NCBI GenBank assembly: GCA_903914045.1
Contig: CAIWNO010000085.1
Coordinates: forward strand, 1 to 8,733
Origin: an uncultured bacterium
Lineage (GTDB): Bacteria; Planctomycetota; Phycisphaerae; Phycisphaerales; SM1A02
Direction of reading: 5' to 3'
Length of the DNA stretch: 8,733 nucleotides
Shown: positions 1 to 6,399 of the stretch, piece by piece
How the letters are laid out: every line of letters starts with the position of its first letter
Position numbering within the stretch: the stretch's first letter is position 1
The notes under the pieces: generated by a model
The model's database searches: none
Seen by the model: the letters and a program-made list of their open reading frames with translations, nothing else
Told to the model about the DNA's origin: nothing
Translations under genes and position numbers: made by a program

Positions 1-2386
1 AACTCAGGATATGGAACTCACAAGAGTTTCTACTGCAATCGCAGAAAAAACCAATGCCTTGCGGAATCTTCTTGACCAGATATATGCATTGGAAATTGAT
101 GCCGGCGTCAAGATGCAGCACCTGCATGACCTGCTCTTGATACACCATGATGCCGTAGGTTTCTGCGGTCAATCGATCCACCACGTCGTGCAACTTGGGC
201 ACGGACTGGCGCTTGTTTTTACGCGAATTGAAATCCGGAATCAGATCCATTGGGCCAGGCCGAAACAAGGCATTTGCCGCGATTAAATCCTCTAAACGGT
301 CGGGCTGCATGTCCACCAACAACTTGCGCATTCCGCCCGATTCAAACTGGAAAATACCCATGGTGTCGCCGCGTCGAAACAGGTTCAACACGCGCTGGTC
401 ATTGGTGGCAATGCGATCAAGATCAATTGGATGCGCGCCGCCATCTCCAGCCACGCGGCCAACCGCGCTCCATATGGCGGCTTCATCTAGGCCAGCGCGA
501 ATCATGGTGCGACAACGCTCAATGGTGGTCAGCGTGCGCAGACCAAGAAAATCCATTTTCAACAAGCCCGCTTGTTCGCACGTTGGCCCGTCCCACTGCG
601 TGACAATTTCCTCACCAGCGCTGGTGGCGCGGCATAACGGAACAATCTCATCCAAGGGTCGCGTTGCAATGACCACGCCCGCGGCGTGAATGCTGGCGTT
701 GCGCGCGTGGCCCTCAAGCGCCAGCGCATGTTGCATCACTTTGGCGATCAACGGATCCGCGCGCATCGCATTTTGCAATTCAGGTTCGCGATCAATTGCC
801 TCCGCAAGCGTGATGTTCAATTCTTGTGGCACCAAATTGGAAAGACGCTGTCCATCCGTGGGCGTCAAGCCCATCACGCGCGCCACATCCTTCACCGCGG
901 CCTTGGCCTTCAATCTTCCAAAGGTGATGATCTGCGCCACATGCCCATATTTCTGGCGCACATAGTCCAACACTTTGGCGCGGCCATCTTGGCACATGTC
1001 CACGTCAATGTCGGGATATTCATTGCGATCCGGATCGGTAAAACGCTCAAAAAGCAGCCCAAATTGCTCAGGACACGCGTTGGAAAGACCCAGCACAAAT
1101 CCCACCATGGTTCCCACGCCGCTGCCTCTGGCAATGGCCGGAATTCCATTCTGCCTGGCCCAATTCACAAAGTCCCAAACAATTAAAAAATACGCGGAGA
1201 TATTTTTGTCCGCCAGAATGTTCAACTCGCGTTCAAAGCGCGCGCGAATGGTGGCGGTGATTCCGTCCGCGCCGTAGCGCCACACCAAGCCAGCCTCCGC
1301 CAATTCATACAGCGCTTGGTCGCACTCCTTCTTGGCCGCGGCTCGGTCCTTGTCCGTGGCGTTGGTGGCGTCAAAGGGTTGCAATTCATAGGCGCGGCAA
1401 AATTCCTTGAACACCTCGGTGGCATCAAGGTCCGCCGCAATTTTTTTCTGCTTGTTTTTTTTCACGCGCACAATCGGCGCGTGACTTTCGCCATGTGGCA
1501 ACTCAACATTGCAACGCGCCGCAATAGCGCACGCGTTCTGCAGCGACTCTGGAACATCCGCAAACAGCGTCGTCATTTCCTCCGGGCTCTTCACATACAA
1601 CTGCTCCGGATACTTCATGCGATCCGGCGTGTCCTTGTTCTTGGCCATGCTTATGCAGCACAGCGTGTCATGCGTGTCATGATCTTCTTGGCGCAAAAAA
1701 TGCGCGTCATTGTCGCACACCACGGGCAATTTCAAATCCTTGGCCAGCTTTTGCAGCAGCGGATCAATGCGCCATTGATCCTGGTTATGCCTCTGCAATT
1801 CAATGTAAAAACGCGGCTCGCCACGCTCATTCTTTCCAAAGTTCTTGGCGTGCCACAACGCCTCGGCGCGCGCGTCCTGCCAATGTTTGTCATCTTGATT
1901 TTGCGCGAACAAGCTCAAGTGAAATGCGATGCTTGAACCCAAGTGGCCATTGATGGCGATAATGCCCTCGCCCCATTTTTCCAACGTGCTCTTGTCCATG
2001 CGCGGCTTGTAATAAAAACCATTCAGGTACGCGTCGGAACTTAACTTCATCAAGTTGCGCCAGCCCGTTAAATTTTCCGCCAGCAACACAAGATGAAATC
2101 CACCATCCTTCACGCCGGTGTGCGTGCGGTCGCCGCGATCGCCTAGCGCGACATAGGCCTCTATTCCTAAAATTGGTTTAACGCCGACCTCGCGCGCCGC
2201 GTTGTAAAATTCAACCGCGCCATGCAAGTTGCCGTGATCGGTCAACGCCACGGCGTCCATTCCCAATTCCTTCACGCGCTCAACCAACCGCTCAATGCGA
2301 TTGCCACCATCAAGCAAGCTGTATTCGCTATGCAAGTGAAGGTGAACAAACTGTGGCCTTTGCGTGGCGTGAATATCGTCGGGCAC
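1..2386 (-). CDS. dnaE: DNA polymerase III alpha subunit, 5' part (partial at left edge)
   Basis: This is the catalytic subunit of the replicative DNA polymerase, which extends both strands at the fork. About 795 codons are visible of a protein usually near 1,100-1,200 residues; the 3' part lies outside the window. The start is GTG at 2386, preceded by GAGGAG five bases upstream; no in-frame ATG precedes the first conserved block. The N-terminal PHP domain opens with HLHLHSEYSLLDGG (15-28) and has LTDHGNLHG. The polymerase core carries the catalytic aspartates D459 and D461 in PDIDVDM and D612 in KMDFLGLRTLT. FRPGPMD is at 708-714, and YGIMVYQEQVMQ follows. The frame is continuous from 2386 to about 113. 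Below that, similarity breaks up across frames, probably through base errors (see findings). The active-site wording resembles planctomycete DnaE. The gene lies 96 bases downstream of the aminotransferase gene on the same strand. Confidence 0.97.
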   Translation of the reverse strand, partial: MPDDIHATQRPQFVHLHLHSEYSLLDGGNRIERLVERVKELGMDAVALTDHGNLHGAVEFYNAAREVGVKPILGIEAYVALGDRGDRTHTGVKDGGFHLVLLAENLTGWRNLMKLSSDAYLNGFYYKPRMDKSTLEKWGEGIIAINGHLGSSIAFHLSLFAQNQDDKHWQDARAEALWHAKNFGKNERGEPRFYIELQRHNQDQWRIDPLLQKLAKDLKLPVVCDNDAHFLRQEDHDTHDTLCCISMAKNKDTPDRMKYPEQLYVKSPEEMTTLFADVPESLQNACAIAARCNVELPHGESHAPIVRVKKNKQKKIAADLDATEVFKEFCRAYELQPFDATNATDKDRAAAKKECDQALYELAEAGLVWRYGADGITATIRARFERELNILADKNISAYFLIVWDFVNWARQNGIPAIARGSGVGTMVGFVLGLSNACPEQFGLLFERFTDPDRNEYPDIDVDMCQDGRAKVLDYVRQKYGHVAQIITFGRLKAKAAVKDVARVMGLTPTDGQRLSNLVPQELNITLAEAIDREPELQNAMRADPLIAKVMQHALALEGHARNASIHAAGVVIATRPLDEIVPLCRATSAGEEIVTQWDGPTCEQAGLLKMDFLGLRTLTTIERCRTMIRAGLDEAAIWSAVGRVAGDGGAHPIDLDRIATNDQRVLNLFRRGDTMGIFQFESGGMRKLLVDMQPDRLEDLIAANALFRPGPMDLIPDFNSRKNKRQSVPKLHDVVDRLTAETYGIMVYQEQVMQVLHLDAGINFQCIYLVKKIPQGIGFFCDCSRNSCEFHILS

Positions 2387-2482
2387 TGAAGCTCCTCTTC
2401 AAGTATTGATCAGCGAACAAAGCAATAGTAATCACCTTCCACTCCCCATCCAAAATTCGTCAGGTTGTCCACAATCGCACGC

Positions 2483-3424
2483 TCAACCCGTTGGCGCTGG
2501 ACACTGCTGCGCCACCAACTGCAACCAACTGTGGCGTAAACTTCCGGTCAAATCGCCAGGTTTTCCCGCGCCAATGATGGCTTTTTCAACCCGCACCACC
2601 GGCAACACGCCCCACGCCGCGTTGGTTAAAAAACATTCGTCCGCGGCCAACACATCGTCTATTGAAATGGCCTTGCGCTGAACCGTCACGCCTTGAGTTT
2701 GCGCAATCTCCATCACGGTCTTGCGGGAAATTCCTGGCAACACCGGGCTTGCCGTGTCCTCATCACCAGACGGCGGCGTCAAAAGTTTCCCCGCCTTCAC
2801 AAGAAAAACATTGCTGGTGCAGCCGCACGCCAAGTGTCCGCGCGTGTCAAACCATATCGCCTCGCTGGCGCCAGCGCGCGCGGCTTGCCGCAACGCAAAC
2901 AGACGCGGCCAATACGCCAAAGTTTTGTGCGCCGCAAATCGGTCGGAATTGGACACCCGCTGATCCGACACCATCACGCCCACACCGCGTTGAAACAACT
3001 CCGCGGGAAATGGCGTGGCCGCGCTGGCCACGATCAACAATGTTGGATCGGTGCGAACGGGTGCTGCCGCGTCCGCACCCACGGTCGCATCTTGCTTTTC
3101 ATCTAGCGCCGTTTCACGCGCGGCGCGCAACATGTTCACCACGCCCCCTGTCAACGTGATGCGAATTCGCGCGTCGCTGTCGCCCCACTTGCTCACCACT
3201 TCGCCCACCGCTTGCGTCAGCGGTTCAAGATGCAGTGAACTCATCAACTCAAGTTCGGTGGCGCTGCGTCGCAAGCGCTGCAAATGATCTTGCAGGCGAA
3301 ACACCTTCCCATTGCGCGCTTGCAGCGTTTCAAACAACCCCACTCCATGTTGCAACCCCGCGTCAAGCGGCGAAAGCTTTGCATGGTCGGAGCCAAGAAA
3401 CGAACCGTTGAACCAGATCACCAT
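2483..3424 (-). CDS. Class IV PLP-dependent aminotransferase/lyase (PabC/IlvE-like)
   Basis: This is a fold-type IV PLP enzyme of 313 residues, in the family of branched-chain aminotransferase (IlvE), D-amino acid transaminase and aminodeoxychorismate lyase (PabC). Family features: LSPLDAGLQHGVGLFETL near the N-terminus, the probable PLP lysine K167 in AAHKTLAYWPRLFALR, TSNVF at 202-206, LPGISRKTVMEIA, and LTNAAWGVLPVVRV near the C-terminus. The last block resembles PabC more than IlvE, but the substrate cannot be fixed by eye. Two oddities: the family glutamate before GxTSN is cysteine here (C200 in ACGCTSN), and an Ala/Asp-rich insert lies at about 107-125. I chose ATG 3424 because MVIWFNGSFLG matches family N-termini; in-frame ATGs at 3442 and 3463 are possible, but 3463 lies inside the upstream terminator hairpin. 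The ribosome site is poor (TAGG right next to the ATG). The protein is cytoplasmic, with no signal peptide. Confidence 0.88.
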   Translation of the reverse strand: MVIWFNGSFLGSDHAKLSPLDAGLQHGVGLFETLQARNGKVFRLQDHLQRLRRSATELELMSSLHLEPLTQAVGEVVSKWGDSDARIRITLTGGVVNMLRAARETALDEKQDATVGADAAAPVRTDPTLLIVASAATPFPAELFQRGVGVMVSDQRVSNSDRFAAHKTLAYWPRLFALRQAARAGASEAIWFDTRGHLACGCTSNVFLVKAGKLLTPPSGDEDTASPVLPGISRKTVMEIAQTQGVTVQRKAISIDDVLAADECFLTNAAWGVLPVVRVEKAIIGAGKPGDLTGSLRHSWLQLVAQQCPAPTG

Positions 3425-3445
3425 GCCTACAAGGTAACGCATGGC

Positions 3446-3487
3446 AAAAAGAAAGCCGAGCATTCAAATTGATTGAATGCTCGGCTT
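3446..3487 (-). terminator. Rho-independent terminator after the anti-sigma gene
   Basis: A perfect 15-bp inverted repeat (3453-3467 and 3473-3487, core GCCGAGCATTCAA) with a 5-base loop is followed on the minus strand by TCTTTTTG. It lies 35 bases past the stop of the anti-sigma gene. The plus strand has no T-run after the hairpin, so it should act on minus-strand transcripts only. It ends about 20 bases before the chosen aminotransferase start, so that gene is probably not an extension of the anti-sigma transcript. Confidence 0.88.
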
Positions 3488-3522
3488 GAAATGACTTCTT
3501 TGTGCGAAGGCCGAATCCTACT

Positions 3523-4401
3523 TCAGACCGTGACCAACACAATTTGTCCTTGATCATCAAGCACTTCAATGGACTTCATTTGATTCAGATTCATGGCCAG
3601 CAACTGTGCGCCTGTGATCTTGCTGCCACCGATCAACTTGCCCATCTGCACAGTCGAGCCATCTTTGTTGTTCAGTCGAACGGTGTAATCCTTGTTGGTC
3701 TGCAAACCATATCCAATCAAGAAAGATTCATTGGTCTTCTGATTGGTATAAAGAATGGCTGCGATATTCTCGTGTCGTGTGGTGACCAAAGACAACATCT
3801 GGCATGGGGTAGCCAAGAATTGGTTGAAAGTGGGACCCAACTGTTTCACACTTTCAGATTCAGTCCACTGATTCAACGCAATGCGATTGGAATCCATGGC
3901 TTTGTTGGCGATCACGGTCACCCACATGAATGTGGCCAACAGAGATGCCGCCAAACCCACCGTCGCCGCACGCCAGGCCATCAGTGTGCGATTCATTGAG
4001 CGCACACGAATGGCGCGTCGCTCAAATTGAAGGTGTTGCTCCACATCATCCGATCGATTCGTTGTTCCGGTGGCATATTCCGCCTCATTGGTCACTCGCG
4101 TGTTGCGCAAAGCCCCAATGGTTGCGATGGGAGCAAGTCCCTGAGTCGCATCGTCAATTTCAGCCAAGACAGCGCCAATGACCTTGTTGCGCAGAAACGC
4201 AGGTGGTTCCTCATCGGAAACCAATTGAAGATCGGAGGCGATACTTGCTTGCAATGCGCGAATTTCTTCTTGCACCATGCGCGGAGCTTCTAAAAAGCTA
4301 CGACTAAAATAAGCAGCTTCATCGGCCTCAAGCATGCCAAGGGCATCTAAGGAAGCCATCTCAAGCAATTCATCTCGTCGCATTGGTTCGGGAGTAGTCA
4401 T
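3523..4401 (-). CDS. Membrane anti-sigma factor, RskA-like, without zinc ligands
   Basis: The predicted protein (292 residues) is a single-pass membrane anti-sigma factor that would hold the neighbouring ECF sigma factor inactive. The N-terminal cytoplasmic part has RRDELLEMASLDALGMLEADE, which resembles the start of the anti-sigma fold (a leucine-glycine-rich helix then an acidic helix). The usual zinc ligands (His-x3-Cys-x2-Cys) are absent; the only cysteine, C200, is in the outer domain. One membrane helix lies at about 145-165 (AATVGLAASLLATFMWVTVIA), preceded by basic residues. The C-terminal domain has YTVRLNNKDGSTVQMGKL and a final beta-rich stretch, matching the RskA outer-domain pattern. 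ATG 4401 has GGAG nine bases upstream; ATG 4416 is the alternative, and an in-frame TAA lies 24 bases before 4416. Assignment rests on the sigma gene next door plus the fold pattern, not on strong motifs. Confidence 0.78.
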   Translation of the reverse strand: MTTPEPMRRDELLEMASLDALGMLEADEAAYFSRSFLEAPRMVQEEIRALQASIASDLQLVSDEEPPAFLRNKVIGAVLAEIDDATQGLAPIATIGALRNTRVTNEAEYATGTTNRSDDVEQHLQFERRAIRVRSMNRTLMAWRAATVGLAASLLATFMWVTVIANKAMDSNRIALNQWTESESVKQLGPTFNQFLATPCQMLSLVTTRHENIAAILYTNQKTNESFLIGYGLQTNKDYTVRLNNKDGSTVQMGKLIGGSKITGAQLLAMNLNQMKSIEVLDDQGQIVLVTV

Positions 4402-4719
4402 TTCCACAATCTCCATCGGTCCAAGAGCCGTTGCCCTTTAGACCTAATTGGTTTGCCGCATCACAAAATGCAACAAACTTCCTTTTTGAATTACTCCTGC
4501 AGTCCAACTTAGACCACGAACGAGGAGTAACCCTGAAATCAAGAATCCGTTTGGATCCTTGCCACTCCCTCATTGTCAACTTCATATTCGTACCCAATGT
4601 GTCCAAGGCTGCATCAAAGCCGAAAAATTTGAAGATAACTTTGACGCATCCCAGCTCATCCGTCACAATTCATATGAATGTTGATTTTTTGAAGCAAACA
4701 AGCGCCTATCCCTTAGGTC
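4402..4719. other. Non-coding gap upstream of the anti-sigma gene
   Basis: This stretch of about 320 bases holds no convincing gene. It contains a 12-bp perfect palindrome ATTCATATGAAT (4668-4679) and an 8-bp inverted repeat TTACTCCT/AGGAGTAA (4491-4498 and 4523-4530). I see no strong promoter; TTGACA occurs on the minus strand at about 4580, but no good -10 box follows. It probably holds the anti-sigma promoter and leader, because a terminator cuts it off from the sigma gene. Confidence 0.5.
4491..4530 (-). repeat. Inverted repeat in the anti-sigma leader region
   Basis: TTACTCCT at 4491-4498 is the exact reverse complement of AGGAGTAA at 4523-4530, with 24 bases between. It lies about 75 bases before ATG 4416. 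If transcribed it could fold as an 8-bp stem with a large loop. No T-run follows, so it is not a terminator. It could be a chance repeat. Confidence 0.4.
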
Positions 4720-4721
4720 CG

Positions 4722-4757
4722 AAAAATAAAGCCTGCGAAGGGCGACTTCGCAGGCTT
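4722..4757 (-). terminator. Rho-independent terminator after the sigma factor gene
   Basis: A perfect 12-bp stem (4729-4740 and 4746-4757, core GCCTGCGAAG) with a 5-base loop GGCGA is followed on the minus strand by TATTTTTC. It lies 56 bases past the sigma factor stop codon. It separates the sigma gene from the anti-sigma gene, which is unusual for such a pair. Confidence 0.87.
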
Positions 4758-4813
4758 GATTCATTTATTTGTTTCTACAACCAGAAGCAAACAAGAAATG
4801 ATACGGATTGGCT

Positions 4814-5398
4814 TTATGCAATTTCTTCAGAAGCGCCACCCATACGTTCACGCAAACGACCTAACCCTCGGCTGAGAGCGCTTTTAATTGTTCCAAGCGG
4901 AATATTCAATTGCTCACTGACTTCACGAAGGGTGTATCCCTTCAAATACGCACGCTCAATCACTTCGCGTTGTAACTCAGGCAATTCGGCAATTTTGGCT
5001 CGAATGGCCTGGTTTCCTTCGTTGGTCACCATAGGTTGCGCGGCGTGGTTAGAACGCTCATTCAATTGCTTAAAACTGCTGTTATCCGCTTCAAAACCAA
5101 GTGTTTCTGGACGCGAACTCTTGCGACGCAATTTGTCAATTAAAAGGCGACGGGTAAGCAACATCACCCATGTCACCAAACGTGCTCGACGGTAATCAAA
5201 TCGATCCGCCGTCTTCCACAGTTGTACAAAAATTTCTTGAACGGCATCTTCGGCTTCGGCTCGGCGCGTCAAAACTTGGCGCGCGGACTTGAACACTAAA
5301 GCTCCAAATGCATCATATAACTCAGCGATTGCGGCTTCATCACCTGAAGCAACTTTCGACATAAAAACCCACTCTTCTTCGCCTGATTGAAAGGTCAT
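4814..5398 (-). CDS. ECF-type RNA polymerase sigma factor
   Basis: This 194-residue protein has the two-domain plan of ECF sigma factors, which direct RNA polymerase to a small regulon. Region 2 spans about 24-92, with AEAEDAVQEIFVQLWKTADRF, then YRRARLVTWVMLLTRRLLIDKLR for -10 recognition. A linker of about 40 residues follows. Region 4 spans about 132-186, with LPELQREVIERAYLKGYTL and the helix-turn-helix TLREVSEQLNIPLGTIKSAL for -35 recognition. The start is ATG 5398, with a strong AGGAGGAG six bases upstream; the in-frame ATG at 5446 lies in the leader and has no ribosome site. The next minus-strand gene encodes an RskA-like anti-sigma factor, so this looks like an ECF19/SigK-like pair. 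Which genes it controls cannot be read from the window. Confidence 0.93.
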   Translation of the reverse strand: MTFQSGEEEWVFMSKVASGDEAAIAELYDAFGALVFKSARQVLTRRAEAEDAVQEIFVQLWKTADRFDYRRARLVTWVMLLTRRLLIDKLRRKSSRPETLGFEADNSSFKQLNERSNHAAQPMVTNEGNQAIRAKIAELPELQREVIERAYLKGYTLREVSEQLNIPLGTIKSALSRGLGRLRERMGGASEEIA

Positions 5399-5421
5399 TT
5401 CCACTCCTCCTGGTTGTAAGC

Positions 5422-5441
5422 GGTTCCCATTATTAGGAACC
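5422..5441 (-). repeat. Inverted repeat GGTTCC/GGAACC before the sigma ribosome site
   Basis: GGTTCC (5422-5427) and GGAACC (5436-5441) form a 6-bp stem with an 8-base loop, starting about 12 bases upstream of the AGGAGGAG ribosome site of the sigma gene. In the transcript it could fold close to the ribosome site. It could also be a protein-binding site. Neither role is shown. Confidence 0.4.
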
Positions 5442-5462
5442 ACCATGAAAAGAACTTACTGC

Positions 5463-5478
5463 GACTTTTTGAAAAGTC
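5463..5478. repeat. 16-bp inverted repeat in the sigma/pseudopilin control region
   Basis: GACTTTT and AAAAGTC (5463-5469 and 5472-5478) are exact reverse complements separated by two bases. The two-base gap is too short for an RNA hairpin loop, so a dimeric regulator site is more likely than RNA structure. It sits about 11 bases after the predicted start of the sigma transcript, where a bound protein would block transcription. Confidence 0.45.
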
Positions 5479-5495
5479 ACGAAGAATTTGAAAAT

Positions 5496-5524
5496 ATTTT
5501 GTACTTTTGCAAAATACGTGTCAA
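5496..5524 (-). promoter_or_regulatory. Sigma-70-like promoter of the ECF sigma gene
   Basis: On the minus strand a perfect TTGACA (5524-5519) is followed after 17 bases by CAAAAT (5501-5496), ten of twelve bases matching the housekeeping consensus. The transcript would start near 5489 and have a leader of about 90 bases before ATG 5398. It suggests the sigma gene is read by the main sigma factor rather than only by itself. Confidence 0.6.
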
Positions 5525-5585
5525 GATAGTGTTGTGAGGCTTGGATTGGGTGTGAGATGATTCTCGCAGACAGAGTTGTTATCGG

Positions 5586-6380
5586 ATGAAAAACCTTGCC
5601 GACACATCTTTGAACCAGTCAAACCGCCGAATTTCGGCGAATGGTTTTAGTCTTCTTGAACTCCTCATCACGCTTTCCATCATCGCCATTTTATTTGGCA
5701 TGATGGTGCCAACATTTAAAGGCGTCCGTGGCACAGCTGAAAAATTAATGTGCGCCAACAACATGCGCTTGATCTATTACGGGCTTCATGGATATGCCAA
5801 CGATAACAATGGCCGATTGCCTTACAGCGCTCATGCTGAGCAAAACCGTTTGCAAGAAACAATGGCGCTCACCACCGATCCTGGTGAAGACCAAAAATGG
5901 GATGGTCTTGGATTGCTGTGGTATCCAGAAGGTGGTGGATACCTTGACAATTGCAACTGCTTGTTCTGCCCTTCGCATCACGGACATCATTTTCTTGCGG
6001 ATGCGCAGGAGAAATTAAATTCTCCGTCCAATTTTCCAAACACAAATTTGGGTGATGAAAAGTTGTACTGCAATTATCAATACTCTGGCGATCAATTTAA
6101 AAATGGCAAAAATTCAAATAAGCATGAAAGACTCTTTTTCAATGATGCGCACCATCAAAACTCCGTCATTCTGACCGACGGCATGCGAACAGCCAGCGAC
6201 TTCAATCACATCAACGGCGGCAATGCGCTCAGCACTGTGGGAAGTATTGAATGGTTTGCCCCGACAAAGTCAATGGGATACAACTTAAGCAATTTGCCTG
6301 TTGGCCAGACGGAACTTCCGCTGAAAGAGCAAGCGGATAAGTTCAACGGTATTTGGATTTCGATTCAAGACGCCAAATAA
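5586..6380 (+). CDS. Type II secretion/type IV pilus-like pseudopilin, H-X9-DG family
   Basis: This 264-residue protein has a prepilin leader of 20 residues ending in glycine, then FSLLELLITLSIIAILFGMM: mature residue 1 is F21, with the expected glutamate at position 5 (E25) and a hydrophobic helix. A prepilin peptidase would cut after G20 and the mature protein (about 244 residues) would sit in the inner membrane with its body outside. The body has family marks: ANNMRLIYYGLHGYANDNNGRLP, a Cys-Pro block, and the late block NHINGGNALSTVGSIEWF. In that block H208 is followed by nine residues and then VG instead of the usual DG. A dense Cys/His run lies at C123, C125, C128, H131, H132, H134 and H135. 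No pilus assembly genes are nearby. ATG 5586 has no clear ribosome site, and no convincing promoter was seen. It is divergent from the sigma gene. Confidence 0.9.
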   Translation: MKNLADTSLNQSNRRISANGFSLLELLITLSIIAILFGMMVPTFKGVRGTAEKLMCANNMRLIYYGLHGYANDNNGRLPYSAHAEQNRLQETMALTTDPGEDQKWDGLGLLWYPEGGGYLDNCNCLFCPSHHGHHFLADAQEKLNSPSNFPNTNLGDEKLYCNYQYSGDQFKNGKNSNKHERLFFNDAHHQNSVILTDGMRTASDFNHINGGNALSTVGSIEWFAPTKSMGYNLSNLPVGQTELPLKEQADKFNGIWISIQDAK

Positions 6381-6399
6381 ACCGCTGAATTTACAGCGG
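6375..6399 (-). terminator. Short hairpin between convergent genes, probable terminator
   Basis: CCGCTG (6382-6387) and CAGCGG (6394-6399) form a 6-bp stem with a 6-base loop, and the minus-strand stop codon lies in the loop. On the minus strand TTTATTTG follows, giving a weak terminator for the phosphatase-like gene. There is no T-run on the plus side, so any effect on the pseudopilin transcript is uncertain. Confidence 0.5.

Noticed and set aside
1316..1936. 206-residue open frame on the plus strand
   Set aside because: It lies wholly antisense to conserved dnaE sequence, is rich in Arg, Leu and His as expected of a shadow frame, and has no ribosome site or known motif.
4370..4666. 98-residue open frame on the minus strand upstream of and overlapping the anti-sigma start
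   Set aside because: It has no ribosome site or recognisable domain, and its overlap with the better-supported anti-sigma frame makes it unlikely.
4431..5195. 254-residue open frame on the plus strand
   Set aside because: Most of it is antisense to the ECF sigma gene and it runs through that gene's terminator; no motif was recognised.
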